DNA of 8,656 bases, taken from assembly GCA_964445985.1 (NCBI GenBank), contig CAYUMU010000144.1:1-8656 (forward strand), read 5' to 3'. The stretch is from CAYUMU01 sp964445985. GTDB taxonomy: Bacteria > Planctomycetota > Planctomycetia > Pirellulales > S012-138. A program made the translations under genes and the position numbers. How positions within the stretch are numbered: the stretch's first letter is position 1; each line of letters starts with the position of its first letter. Below the pieces are notes generated by a model. The model was not told the DNA's origin and made no database searches. It saw only the letters and a list, made by a program, of their open reading frames with translations. Below are positions 1 through 6,017 of the stretch, one piece after another.

Positions 1-120
1 AAATTATTTCCAAAAATCGCCAATTTTCAGCCCTACTGGGGAACTTGGGCTAACGGCCATGGGCGGCCGTAGCGATGGTCAGCCGTACGACCTGCCGTAA
101 GACCAAAAGGCTTCCGCAGC

Positions 121-151
121 CCTTCTCCCCCGGAGTATCGGGGGGAGAAGG
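121..151. repeat. 11-bp-stem palindrome downstream of the glycosyltransferase gene
   Basis: Bases 121-131 (ccttctccccc) pair perfectly with 141-151 (gggggagaagg) around a 9-base loop. It lies 14 bases past the stop codon of the minus-strand glycosyltransferase gene, so it could end or stabilise that transcript. No T-run follows directly on the minus strand, so it is not a classical intrinsic terminator. The C-run/G-run form resembles palindromes I recall as scattered between genes in planctomycete genomes; that is memory, not a search. A smaller hairpin (53-58 with 65-70) lies nearer the left edge. I see no gene in bases 1-164. Confidence 0.6.
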
Positions 152-164
152 GAGCAGGCACTTG

Positions 165-1952
165 CTAATGTTGCGTGGGCGTTGCGGCCGCCGAGTGCAG
201 TCGCGCGGTCGCCTGTTTGCGGCGGAGCACCAATACCTGGCCGCGGCAGGTGGCAGGCAGCGATTCATCGGCGAGGGGGCTCAAGCCCAAGCGCTGTTGC
301 ATTTCGAGCACCTCGCCTGCCCGCCGCCGCGGAAGTTGGCCGTAAGTCAGCAGCACCACGTCGGCGTCGCAATCGGCCACGAATTGAGTGAGATCGGCCG
401 GCTGGTTTTGGGGCGATTCGGGCAGTTGCAGGTACTGGCCTTGCGCATAGTAGGCGGTGAGGCTCCAGTGCTGCGAACCGAGAATACGGCAGTTTTCGCC
501 CAATTCGTTGCGGATGTACCGGCCCAAATCAGCCTTGGCCAGGCGGCCGTCGTAACTGGTGATAAAAGCATCCACGCCGCCAGCGATGGCGGCAATTGCC
601 AGGGCAATCGCCACTCCCAATCGCGGGGTGGGCCGGGGATGACCTAAAAACCAGGCGTTCCAGGTCGCCAATCGATAGCTCAGCTCGAGCAAGCCGAGCG
701 AAGCCAGCGGTAAAAAGGCAATGGCCACCGACAACGGGTATCGGCTGCTCGAAGCCTGTCCAAACCAAAGATGAATCCACATGCCGCCGAGCGTGAGCGA
801 ACTGCCCAGCAGCAGCGCCAGCACATCCACCCGCCGCAGCAACCGCGGAAAGGCCAGCAGGCCGCAGCCCAGAAACACCGCGTAAACCGGCGACAATCCC
901 CGGATGAGTGTCCGAAAAAAGATCCACGTCATTTCTGGCGTGCTCATTCGCGGCGATGGCTCGGCAGGCAGCACGACTACCTCGGCCACGTCGGCCGACT
1001 TCACAACTTCCGCGACCGCCGCTGGCGAGCTCTCCGCGACTTGGAGCGTGCCCGGCGCTGGCGATCCGGTGGCTGGCAGGGCCACCGAGGGCGACTCCTC
1101 GCTGGCAACCAGCGAACTGAGCCAATCGTGCACAAACCGCAGCCGGTGGAAGCTGTCGGGCCACTCTTTGTAACCGTGCAACTGGATCAGCGCCAGCAAC
1201 ACCAGCGGATAGCTGCCGGCGAGCGACACCACTCCCCACGTGAGCTGTCGCCGCTCGGGTTTGGCGATGCCAGGGCGGGTGAACCGGCCCCAGGTCCAAA
1301 TCAGCAGGGGCACCAGTAAGAACCAGCCTTCAAACCGGGTGTGGATCGAAAGCGTGAGAAATACGCCCGCGGCGACATAAAACCGAGCGCGGACTTCGGC
1401 GGCGGCCCGCCAGCCAAAATACAGGGTCGCGGCAAACAGCAGCCAAAATGTCGATTCGCGCACAACCTCGCCCGACCACTCGATAAGCTTGGGATGCACC
1501 GCGTACAACATGCAGCCCACCACGGCGATGGGCAAATTGAACTGCCGCCGCAACCAGCCAAAGGTCGGCAACACCACCAGGGTGCCGCAGATCACGCCCC
1601 ATACTTTGGCGGCGAATTCCCAATCGAGACCGCCGCGGTGCAAGGTGGCCAGCACCAGCGTGTACACGTTGAAGCCGTAAGGGCAGTTGTCGGGAGGAAC
1701 CTCGCCTTGCTCCACGTGCCCGGCCAATTGAATGTAGAGCATGCCATCGGGGCAAACCACGTCGATGCGGCAGGCCATCATCCAACGGGGCACCGCCGCG
1801 AGGGCGAGAATCGCCACCAGCCAGAGATAGTGCCGGGCTTGGAGCCGGCAGGGCCGCGTCGGATCGCCTTCCCGCGGCGCAACCGCCAGTGGAGCGCGCA
1901 GCCGATCAGGCAAGACGGCATAGTCTGCCAGAGTGCTCGCCCTCTCACGCAT
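165..1952 (-). CDS. GT-C type membrane glycosyltransferase (ArnT/PMT-like, GT39/GT83 superfamily)
   Basis: This 595-residue protein is very hydrophobic, with about ten likely membrane helices starting at residues 42-59. It resembles polyprenyl-phosphate-sugar-dependent glycosyltransferases, which transfer a sugar to lipid or protein on the outer face of the inner membrane. The supporting marks are an acidic first loop (D64, D69 in CPDGMLYIQLA), the HPKLIEWSGEVVRES stretch at 153-167 where this superfamily has its second acidic/Glu region, and an SSRYPLSVA segment at 402-410 like the family's RY-P motif. A soluble C-terminal region follows from about residue 465. Residues 283-340 form a Ser/Ala/Pro/Val-rich low-complexity loop with repeated AEVV. 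The ATG is the first start in a frame preceded by a promoter and leader; no good Shine-Dalgarno is visible, and about 40 hydrophilic residues precede the first helix. Donor and acceptor cannot be told from sequence. Confidence 0.8.
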   Translation of the reverse strand: MRERASTLADYAVLPDRLRAPLAVAPREGDPTRPCRLQARHYLWLVAILALAAVPRWMMACRIDVVCPDGMLYIQLAGHVEQGEVPPDNCPYGFNVYTLVLATLHRGGLDWEFAAKVWGVICGTLVVLPTFGWLRRQFNLPIAVVGCMLYAVHPKLIEWSGEVVRESTFWLLFAATLYFGWRAAAEVRARFYVAAGVFLTLSIHTRFEGWFLLVPLLIWTWGRFTRPGIAKPERRQLTWGVVSLAGSYPLVLLALIQLHGYKEWPDSFHRLRFVHDWLSSLVASEESPSVALPATGSPAPGTLQVAESSPAAVAEVVKSADVAEVVVLPAEPSPRMSTPEMTWIFFRTLIRGLSPVYAVFLGCGLLAFPRLLRRVDVLALLLGSSLTLGGMWIHLWFGQASSSRYPLSVAIAFLPLASLGLLELSYRLATWNAWFLGHPRPTPRLGVAIALAIAAIAGGVDAFITSYDGRLAKADLGRYIRNELGENCRILGSQHWSLTAYYAQGQYLQLPESPQNQPADLTQFVADCDADVVLLTYGQLPRRRAGEVLEMQQRLGLSPLADESLPATCRGQVLVLRRKQATARLHSAAATPTQH

Positions 1953-1978
1953 GGATGAATCCCAAATCAGGCTTGGCG

Positions 1979-2032
1979 TTTGCGCTTAACCGCAAGCGCA
2001 AAAACACGCCCACTTTCCCGTTTTGTCGGGAA
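1979..2032 (-). promoter_or_regulatory. Two hairpins in the glycosyltransferase 5' leader
   Basis: Two perfect inverted repeats lie between the predicted transcription start (about 2036) and the ATG at 1952. The stronger has a 9-base stem (1979-1987 with 1994-2002) and a 6-base loop. The second has a 6-base stem (2015-2020, ttcccg, with 2027-2032, cgggaa) and a 6-base loop. Together they fill much of the roughly 84-base leader and could affect mRNA stability or translation. The first may also be a copy of a dispersed intergenic palindrome. I recognise no known riboswitch. Confidence 0.5.
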
Positions 2033-2042
2033 TGGCCGCGGG

Positions 2043-2071
2043 AGAATAGTGATGTGGTCTCCCAGTGTCAA
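2043..2071 (-). promoter_or_regulatory. Predicted sigma-70-type promoter for the glycosyltransferase gene
   Basis: On the minus strand a perfect TTGACA (-35, bases 2071-2066) is followed by exactly 17 bases and TATTCT (-10, bases 2048-2043; 4 of 6 matches). A start site would fall near 2036, giving a leader of about 84 bases. This implies that the gene can be transcribed independently of metK and the membrane-protein gene upstream. Confidence 0.6.
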
Positions 2072-2181
2072 CGTGAACCGCCATGAAACCCAACGCTGGC
2101 ACTCCTGCCCAGCGCCATAGGTCAAAAGACCAACCGCCTGCTGCCACAGCCAGACAGGGGAAACACTCGCCAGGAGCGGAG

Positions 2182-2205
2182 AAAAAATGCCCGTAGCGCG
2201 CCGCT
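2182..2205 (-). terminator. Weak terminator-like site after the membrane-protein gene
   Basis: Just past the stop codon (2207-2209), the minus strand has a short GC-rich stem (4 bp, 2202-2205 with 2195-2198), then 7 bases, then a run of six T (2187-2182). The stem is short and the gap long for an efficient intrinsic terminator. A separate promoter further on (2043-2071) fits a transcript boundary here. A further 4-bp hairpin with an A4/T4 loop lies at 2120-2131. Confidence 0.3.
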
Positions 2206-2206
2206 G

Positions 2207-3196
2207 CTAATTCAGCTCGCCAGCCACCGCTTGCACGGAGAACTCAATCAGCACCGCGGTCGCTGCTGGCTCCGCTTGCAACAATCGCACGTCGAGCCGG
2301 GCTCCGTGCCCTAGCAAGGCGCCCAATTGAACGCGGGCCTCGGGGCCATCCACCTGCTCAAATTCCAGCTCAGGCTCGCCCGGCAGCGGCGGACAAAAAG
2401 CCAAATGCACGCTAACCGTTCGTTGCCCTGCCGCGAGACGAGCGCGAACCAGGCCCTGGATGGTTTGGGTGCCATCGGGCAGCGTGGACCGACTCCACTG
2501 CTGATCCACCTCGGCAGCGATCTCTTCTGGCAACCCAGGGTCTTCTGGCAACCCAGGGTCTTCTGGCAGCCCAGCTTGCCCTGTTGGTTCCAAGGCCATG
2601 GCTGGAGAAGCCCGATCTGCCTCGGCGGGCGACGGATGTTCCAGAGGTTCCATCGGCCGCGCTCGGCCCTGGGCAGCCAACCGCGTCCAGGCGAAGGTCT
2701 CTTCCACGGCCAACAAAACCCAGAGCAGCACCAGGCCCGGCGTGCTGGCTCCGGGCAGCGAGATCGCCAAGGCCAACATCATGGCCGCCAGGCACGGTAG
2801 CCCTAGCAGCAAGCTGGGAATTTCTGCCCAAGTCGTGAGTCGTTCCAGCATCGCGATCAGGGGCGACTGCGAACCGCCGTCCTGTTCACCGCTCGAACTC
2901 CGCTGGCATTCCCCCGGCCAAGGCCGCGCCAACCACCGCAACAGCGCGGCGGCACAGGCTAAACCCAGGCCGGCAGCCAGGCCCACGCCCAGCGAAGGGG
3001 GCGCCAGCAACGCCCCCTGGGCGCGGCGAATCCACAGCAGAATCGCCATGCCCAACAGCCAGAAGGCCAGCAAGGTCAACAGCGAAAGTCGCAAGGTACG
3101 CACAAACGAACCCCACGGCACTACCCTGGCCACCGCCCGCCGCCGTGCGGCGGGCGTGGTGGGGGCAGAATCGCTTAATTTATGGCCGCTGTTCAA
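2207..3196 (-). CDS. Four-helix membrane protein of unknown function, coupled to metK
   Basis: I do not recognise a named family in this 329-residue product. Four likely membrane helices lie at about residues 34-56, 66-90, 127-147 and 153-170. A Pro/Glu-rich linker with GLPEDP repeats (209-224) follows, then a soluble C-terminal domain (about 231-329) that looks beta-rich, with a DGTQTIQGLVRARLAAGQR segment and HLAFCPPLPGEPE. The first canonical start is TTG at 3196, one base after the metK stop codon. GTG codons at residues 22 and 26, just before the first helix, are possible alternatives, and no clear Shine-Dalgarno decides between them. The one-base gap suggests co-transcription and translational coupling with metK; I infer no shared function from that, because no SAM-binding motif is visible. 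Confidence 0.75.
   Translation of the reverse strand: MNSGHKLSDSAPTTPAARRRAVARVVPWGSFVRTLRLSLLTLLAFWLLGMAILLWIRRAQGALLAPPSLGVGLAAGLGLACAAALLRWLARPWPGECQRSSSGEQDGGSQSPLIAMLERLTTWAEIPSLLLGLPCLAAMMLALAISLPGASTPGLVLLWVLLAVEETFAWTRLAAQGRARPMEPLEHPSPAEADRASPAMALEPTGQAGLPEDPGLPEDPGLPEEIAAEVDQQWSRSTLPDGTQTIQGLVRARLAAGQRTVSVHLAFCPPLPGEPELEFEQVDGPEARVQLGALLGHGARLDVRLLQAEPAATAVLIEFSVQAVAGELN
2523..2576 (-). repeat. 18-bp tandem repeat, three copies, in frame
   Basis: The unit tcttctggcaacccaggg occurs at 2523-2540 and 2541-2558 without change, and a third copy at 2559-2576 has three differences. It encodes the GLPEDP repeats in the linker between the membrane helices and the soluble domain of the overlapping membrane protein. 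Because 18 is a multiple of three, gain or loss of units would change linker length without breaking the frame. The two identical copies suggest recent slippage. Confidence 0.9.
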
Positions 3197-3197
3197 C

Positions 3198-4388
3198 TTA
3201 GGAAGTCGCGGCAGCAGCCGCGGCGGCCGTCAGTTTCTCGGCCGCGGCGGTGTTTTCCCAGGTGAATTCCGGCTCGCTCCGCCCAAAGTGACCGCCGGAA
3301 GCCGTCTTGCGATAGATGGGCCGCCGCAGGTCGAGGTACTCAATAATCCCTCGGGGCGACAGCGGGAAAACCTCGCGGATGAGCTGGCAAATCCGGGCGT
3401 CGTCGATCCGGCCGCTGCCTTGGGTATCGACATGCACGCTGACCGGTTCAGAGACGCCAATCGCGTAAGCCAACTGAACCTCGCAGCGATCGGCCAACTC
3501 GGCGGCGACAATATTCTTCGCCACGTGCCGGGCCATGTAAGCCGCGCTGCGATCCACCTTGGTGGGGTCTTTGCCGCTGAAGGCGCCGCCACCGTGCCGG
3601 CCCCAGCCACCGTAGGTATCGACAATGATCTTGCGACCGGTCAAACCGCAATCGCCGTGCGGACCACCCCGCACAAACCGGCCGGTGGGGTTGATGTGGT
3701 AAATCGCCTTCGAGGCGTCGAGGTCGTCCGGCAGGCAGGGCTTGATGACTTCGTTGATGACAAAGTCGCGGATCTCTTTTTGGGTGACCTCTTTGCCGTT
3801 GATCTTGTCGGCGTGCTGGGTCGAAACCACCACCGTATCAATCCGAACCGCCTTATGGCCTTCAAACTCCACGGTAACCTGGCTCTTGCTGTCGGGCCGC
3901 AGCCACGGTACTTGCAGCTCAAATCGCGCCTGGGTCAGGGCGTTCAAAATCCGGTGCGACAGCGCAATCGGCAGCGGCATTAGCTCGGGGGTGTCGTTGC
4001 AGGCGTAGCCAAACATCAGACCCTGGTCGCCGGCGCCGATGTCTTTGGAGTCGCTGGAATCCACGCCCTGGGCAATGTCGGGGCTCTGCTTGTCGATCGA
4101 GAGCAGCACCGCGCAGGTATCGGCCGAAATGCCCATATCTTCTTGCGTGTAGCCAACTTCGCGGATCACCCGCCGCACCACTTCGGGGTAGTTCACAATG
4201 GCGTTGCTGGTGATTTCCCCCGCAATCATGGCCATGCCGGTCGTAACCAGAGTTTCGCAGGCAACACGGCTGTAAGGGTCTTGGGCCAGCAGCGCGTCGA
4301 GCACGCCGTCGGAGATTTGATCGGCCAGCTTGTCGGGGTGACCCATGCTGACCGATTCGCTGGTGAACAGATACTTGCCTTTCGCCAT
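3198..4388 (-). CDS. metK: S-adenosylmethionine synthase (methionine adenosyltransferase)
   Basis: The enzyme joins methionine and ATP to make S-adenosylmethionine, phosphate and pyrophosphate in the cytoplasm. The 396-residue length fits the bacterial family. The N-terminal ESVSMGHPDKLADQISD (residues 11-27) carries the ATP/metal-binding His17, Asp19 and Lys20. The signature GAGDQGLMFGYA is at 118-129, and the glycine-rich phosphate-binding loop GGGAFSGKDPTKVDRSAAY is at 266-284, with HINPTGRFVRGGPHGDCGLTG before it. All expected regions are intact. The C terminus ends in a poly-alanine tail (388-394) outside the conserved fold. The ATG at 4388 begins the usual MAKGKYLFTSESV; AAGG lies 4 bases and AAGGG 10 bases upstream, so ribosome binding is moderate. 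It is the first gene of a two-gene minus-strand unit from a clear promoter at 4484-4513. Confidence 0.98.
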   Translation of the reverse strand: MAKGKYLFTSESVSMGHPDKLADQISDGVLDALLAQDPYSRVACETLVTTGMAMIAGEITSNAIVNYPEVVRRVIREVGYTQEDMGISADTCAVLLSIDKQSPDIAQGVDSSDSKDIGAGDQGLMFGYACNDTPELMPLPIALSHRILNALTQARFELQVPWLRPDSKSQVTVEFEGHKAVRIDTVVVSTQHADKINGKEVTQKEIRDFVINEVIKPCLPDDLDASKAIYHINPTGRFVRGGPHGDCGLTGRKIIVDTYGGWGRHGGGAFSGKDPTKVDRSAAYMARHVAKNIVAAELADRCEVQLAYAIGVSEPVSVHVDTQGSGRIDDARICQLIREVFPLSPRGIIEYLDLRRPIYRKTASGGHFGRSEPEFTWENTAAAEKLTAAAAAAATS

Positions 4389-4483
4389 GGAACCTTTTCC
4401 CTTGCCTCGCTCAGGATAAATTGAATTTGGGCCGGAGAGTCGATGCCTACGAGCAAGTGACTTCGCCCGAATCTAAGGTGGGC

Positions 4484-4513
4484 ATTATAGAGGAACCTTG
4501 CCGAATCCGGCAA
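4484..4513 (-). promoter_or_regulatory. Predicted sigma-70-type promoter for metK
   Basis: The minus strand carries a perfect TATAAT (-10, bases 4489-4484), with TTGCCG (4 of 6 matches to the -35 consensus, bases 4513-4508) 18 bases upstream. The predicted leader is about 90 bases. It lacks the conserved core sequences of the SAM-I riboswitch that I would recognise, so no feedback control by SAM is visible. The promoter lies back to back with the plus-strand promoter at 4549-4577, with 35 bases between the two -35 boxes. Confidence 0.65.
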
Positions 4514-4548
4514 CACTATCGTAAGCGGTTGCGGCACCCACAGAAAGA

Positions 4549-4577
4549 TTGACGCCCCCCCTGGGGGCACCTAGTAT
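4549..4577 (+). promoter_or_regulatory. Predicted sigma-70-type promoter, divergent from metK
   Basis: TTGACG (4549-4554, 5 of 6) and TAGTAT (4572-4577, 4 of 6) are separated by exactly 17 bases. The spacer and its edge contain a GC palindrome (4554-4559, gccccc, with 4563-4568, gggggc), unusual for a promoter spacer; it could be a protein-binding site. Transcription would start near 4584, about 300 bases ahead of the hydrolase-fold gene. Confidence 0.5.
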
Positions 4578-4645
4578 GGAATGCGGTGCTCCATCATCCG
4601 CGGCGGGGGATGGGGATATCGTCTCCCCCTGCTCAACGTTCCACT

Positions 4646-4750
4646 GGGTATCGCTCGTCGATTCTGGGGGATCCTGGCGGGCTAACCCTCGGCGACCGTG
4701 CCCGGCAACCAGCCGTCTCCGTCGATTAACCGGGGGGGCGGGTATCGCTC
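4646..4750. repeat. Pair of 11-bp direct repeats in the leader
   Basis: The sequence gggtatcgctc occurs at 4646-4656 and again at 4740-4750. A second short word, gtcgatt, also appears twice nearby and is followed by a G-run each time, but the two words come in opposite order in the two places. This could be paired binding sites, a decayed duplication, or chance. Confidence 0.6.
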
Positions 4751-4764
4751 CAGCCTGTTCCAAC

Positions 4765-4791
4765 GGGGGGGTGGGTGCGGGGCGGATTGGG
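4765..4791 (+). promoter_or_regulatory. Potential G-quadruplex in the leader
   Basis: Four runs of three or more G (4765-4771, 4773-4775, 4779-4782, 4789-4791) are separated by loops of 1, 3 and 6 bases, which meets the usual G3+N1-7 rule. The G-rich strand is the coding strand, so the structure could form in the transcript about 95 bases ahead of the start codon. A further G7-C-G3 tract at 4732-4742 could supply alternative runs. Confidence 0.55.
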
Positions 4792-4830
4792 TTTCCACCG
4801 AGGCAATTTGCGGCCTCACCAAATTTTCAG

Positions 4831-4854
4831 GGCGCTGTTCGGCGCCGGTATTTT
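4831..4854 (+). terminator. Possible attenuator-like hairpin before the hydrolase-fold gene
   Basis: Bases 4831-4835 (ggcgc) pair with 4842-4846 (gcgcc) around a 6-base loop, and a short T-rich stretch (tatttt, 4849-4854) follows. The stem is only 5 bp and the T-run is short and interrupted, so it is at best a weak terminator. Confidence 0.2.
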
Positions 4855-4863
4855 CTCGATTCT

Positions 4864-4878
4864 CTCTCACGTGTGAGG
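4864..4878 (+). promoter_or_regulatory. Ribosome binding site in a small hairpin, sets the start at 4887
   Basis: GAGG at 4875-4878 lies 8 bases before the ATG at 4887, which is good Shine-Dalgarno spacing and supports this start over the longer frame. The site falls in a small inverted repeat (4866-4869, ctca, with 4874-4877, tgag, tetraloop between) that could partly mask it. The stem is only 4 bp, so masking would be weak. Confidence 0.55.
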
Positions 4879-4886
4879 CACCGGAC

Positions 4887-5786
4887 ATGCAATCGCGAAT
4901 CGTAAGCTGGACGACCTCGATTGTCGTGCTGTGCGGCATTTGGGTGGCGGAATTAGCAGCCCAAGAAACGAAAAAAATTCCCGATCCCATCGAAGTGGGC
5001 ATCAAAACCAAAGACGGGGTCGAGCTCACCGCCACGTACTACGCCAGCCTCGCCGGCAAACAGGCCGTGCCGGTGCTCATGCTGCACGCCATGGAAGGTT
5101 CCAGGGCTGACTACCATCAGGCCGCCCTCACGCTGCAGAAAGATGGCTTCGCCGTCCTCGTGCCCGACCTTCGCGGCCATGGCAGCAGCACGCGTCGCGG
5201 CACCGCTGTCCTCGACGTCAAACGTTTCACACCCCGCGACTTCGAATCCATCGGGCTCGATATCGAAGCCTGCAAGAACTACCTGATGGGCGAGAACAAC
5301 AAGGAACTGCTGAATATCGACGCCCTGTCGATCGTGGCCGCCGAAACCTCGTGCATTCTGGCCGCCACCTACGCCGCTCTCGATTGGAGCTTTCCGCCCC
5401 TCCCTACCGGTAAGCAAGGGCAAGACGTCAAATCCCTGGTGCTGCTCTCGCCCGAATGGAAATTCAAAACCCTCGACATGATCAAGGCCTTGAACCACCC
5501 CGCTTTGCAAGAGCCCGTGGCCGTGTATGTGCTGGTGGGTGATCGCACCGCCAGTTCGCTCGGCGACGCCAAGAAGGTCATGCAGCAATTGGAAAAGGGT
5601 CGCCGCGCGCAGCAGGACAAGAACGCTTTGCTGCTCGAAGTGAACACCACCCTGCAAGGCACCAAAATGCTCAACTTGCCCAACCTCAACCTCACCAGCG
5701 AGCACGTGCAGAAGTTCCTCGACATCTATTCTCGCAAAAAGAACTTCCCCTGGAAGAGCCGCGGCAACCCCATTACGGGCGATTGA
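4887..5786 (+). CDS. Exported alpha/beta-hydrolase-fold protein, probably lacking the catalytic serine
   Basis: The 299-residue product starts with a signal peptide (hydrophobic residues 11-20, likely cut near AELAAQ at 21-26), so it should act outside the cytoplasm. Fold marks follow in order: VPVLMLHAMEGS (61-72) as the strand leading to the oxyanion loop, GFAVLVPDLRGHGSS (87-101), a helix, then the position of the nucleophile elbow at IDALSIVAAETSCILAATYAAL (144-165), then VKSLVLLSPEW (181-191) and VAVYVLVGDRT (211-221), where the acid Asp219 could lie. The usual G-x-S-x-G is replaced by AAETS, putting Glu153 where the serine is expected by my alignment; Ser155 is two positions late. His273 is the only late candidate for the triad histidine. 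It may be a non-catalytic relative or use an unusual nucleophile. Start chosen by the signal peptide and GAGG at 4875. Confidence 0.75.
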   Translation: MQSRIVSWTTSIVVLCGIWVAELAAQETKKIPDPIEVGIKTKDGVELTATYYASLAGKQAVPVLMLHAMEGSRADYHQAALTLQKDGFAVLVPDLRGHGSSTRRGTAVLDVKRFTPRDFESIGLDIEACKNYLMGENNKELLNIDALSIVAAETSCILAATYAALDWSFPPLPTGKQGQDVKSLVLLSPEWKFKTLDMIKALNHPALQEPVAVYVLVGDRTASSLGDAKKVMQQLEKGRRAQQDKNALLLEVNTTLQGTKMLNLPNLNLTSEHVQKFLDIYSRKKNFPWKSRGNPITGD

Positions 5787-5789
5787 CTT

Positions 5790-5841
5790 CGTCATCCCCG
5801 CGAAGAGCCTGCCCTCGTGAAGACGGGGGGCGGGAATCCAG
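5790..5841. repeat. Nested copy of a dispersed hairpin repeat
   Basis: This begins cgtcatccccgcgaag and ends cgggaatccag, the two ends of the simple element at 5848-5875, but 25 bases are inserted between them. The outer arms pair (5794-5801 with 5830-5837, one mismatch). The insert has its own stem (5812-5818 with 5823-5829, one G-T pair) with the same GAAG loop as the simple copy. It begins 4 bases after the stop codon of the hydrolase-fold gene and may form its transcript end. Confidence 0.7.
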
Positions 5842-5847
5842 GCAACT

Positions 5848-5875
5848 CGTCATTCCCGCGAAGGCGGGAATCCAG
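5848..5875. repeat. Dispersed hairpin repeat, simple copy
   Basis: The element reads cgtcattcccgcgaag followed by gcgggaatccag. Its 8-base arms (5852-5859 and 5864-5871) pair perfectly around a GAAG loop. Sequences of this kind recur between genes in many bacterial genomes, often in several copies, and probably move as small non-autonomous units. It lies between the hydrolase-fold gene and the cytochrome promoter and could act as a transcript-end stabiliser. There is no T-run. Confidence 0.8.
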
Positions 5876-5899
5876 AAGCGGCGGATAAGACGCGACTAT

Positions 5900-5905
5900 T
5901 ATAAT
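5900..5905 (+). promoter_or_regulatory. Candidate -10 box for the cytochrome gene
   Basis: A perfect TATAAT lies 112 bases before the GTG start, in an otherwise GC-rich gap between two genes on the same strand. No recognisable -35 box lies at the right distance (5877-5882 is agcggc), and there is no extended -10 TG. The promoter may depend on an activator, or the cytochrome may be read from the promoter upstream of the hydrolase-fold gene. The box is part of ATTATAAT, which also reads TATAAT on the minus strand. Confidence 0.4.
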
Positions 5906-6017
5906 CACCGCGGAACCAAGTTCAGAATCCGGTAATTGCTTCGACCGCCCCCTAGGCTTACCCGCCGCCTGTTGAACCGCAAATCTGCCACCCACAGCCC
6001 CGAGCCGCGACCCCGCC

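Larger units (their letters stand above)
4578..4886 (+). other. Long G-run-rich leader with no convincing gene
   Basis: These 309 bases separate the divergent promoter from the hydrolase-fold gene. A reading frame continuous with that gene is open from 4698, but the peptide is Gly/Arg/Ser-rich and would put 63 residues before a normal signal peptide, so I treat it as untranslated. The stretch has G-runs at 4605-4609, 4612-4615, 4666-4670, 4732-4738 and 4765-4771, a G-quadruplex motif, an 11-base direct repeat, a hairpin before a short T-run, and a small hairpin over the ribosome binding site. It could be a structured regulatory leader, a small RNA, or a decayed gene remnant. Confidence 0.5.

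Noticed and set aside
2598..3983. 461-residue open frame on the plus strand, antisense to metK and the membrane-protein gene
   Set aside because: It runs through two well-supported minus-strand genes, its peptide is low in recognisable motifs, and long antisense frames are common in GC-rich coding DNA.
4389..4480. SAM riboswitch in the metK leader
   Set aside because: The leader is only about 90 bases and lacks the conserved core sequences and helices of the SAM riboswitch classes I would recognise.
4698..4886. N-terminal extension of the hydrolase-fold gene by 63 codons
   Set aside because: It would bury a normal signal peptide inside the protein, and a ribosome binding site sits properly before the ATG at 4887.
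4953..5795. 280-residue minus-strand frame over the hydrolase-fold gene
   Set aside because: The plus strand has a signal peptide, a ribosome binding site and fold motifs; the minus frame has none and is a codon-bias shadow.
5790..5875. CRISPR array or insertion-sequence ends
   Set aside because: There are only two unequal copies with no regular spacers, no transposase gene and no target-site duplication; they fit a dispersed hairpin repeat.
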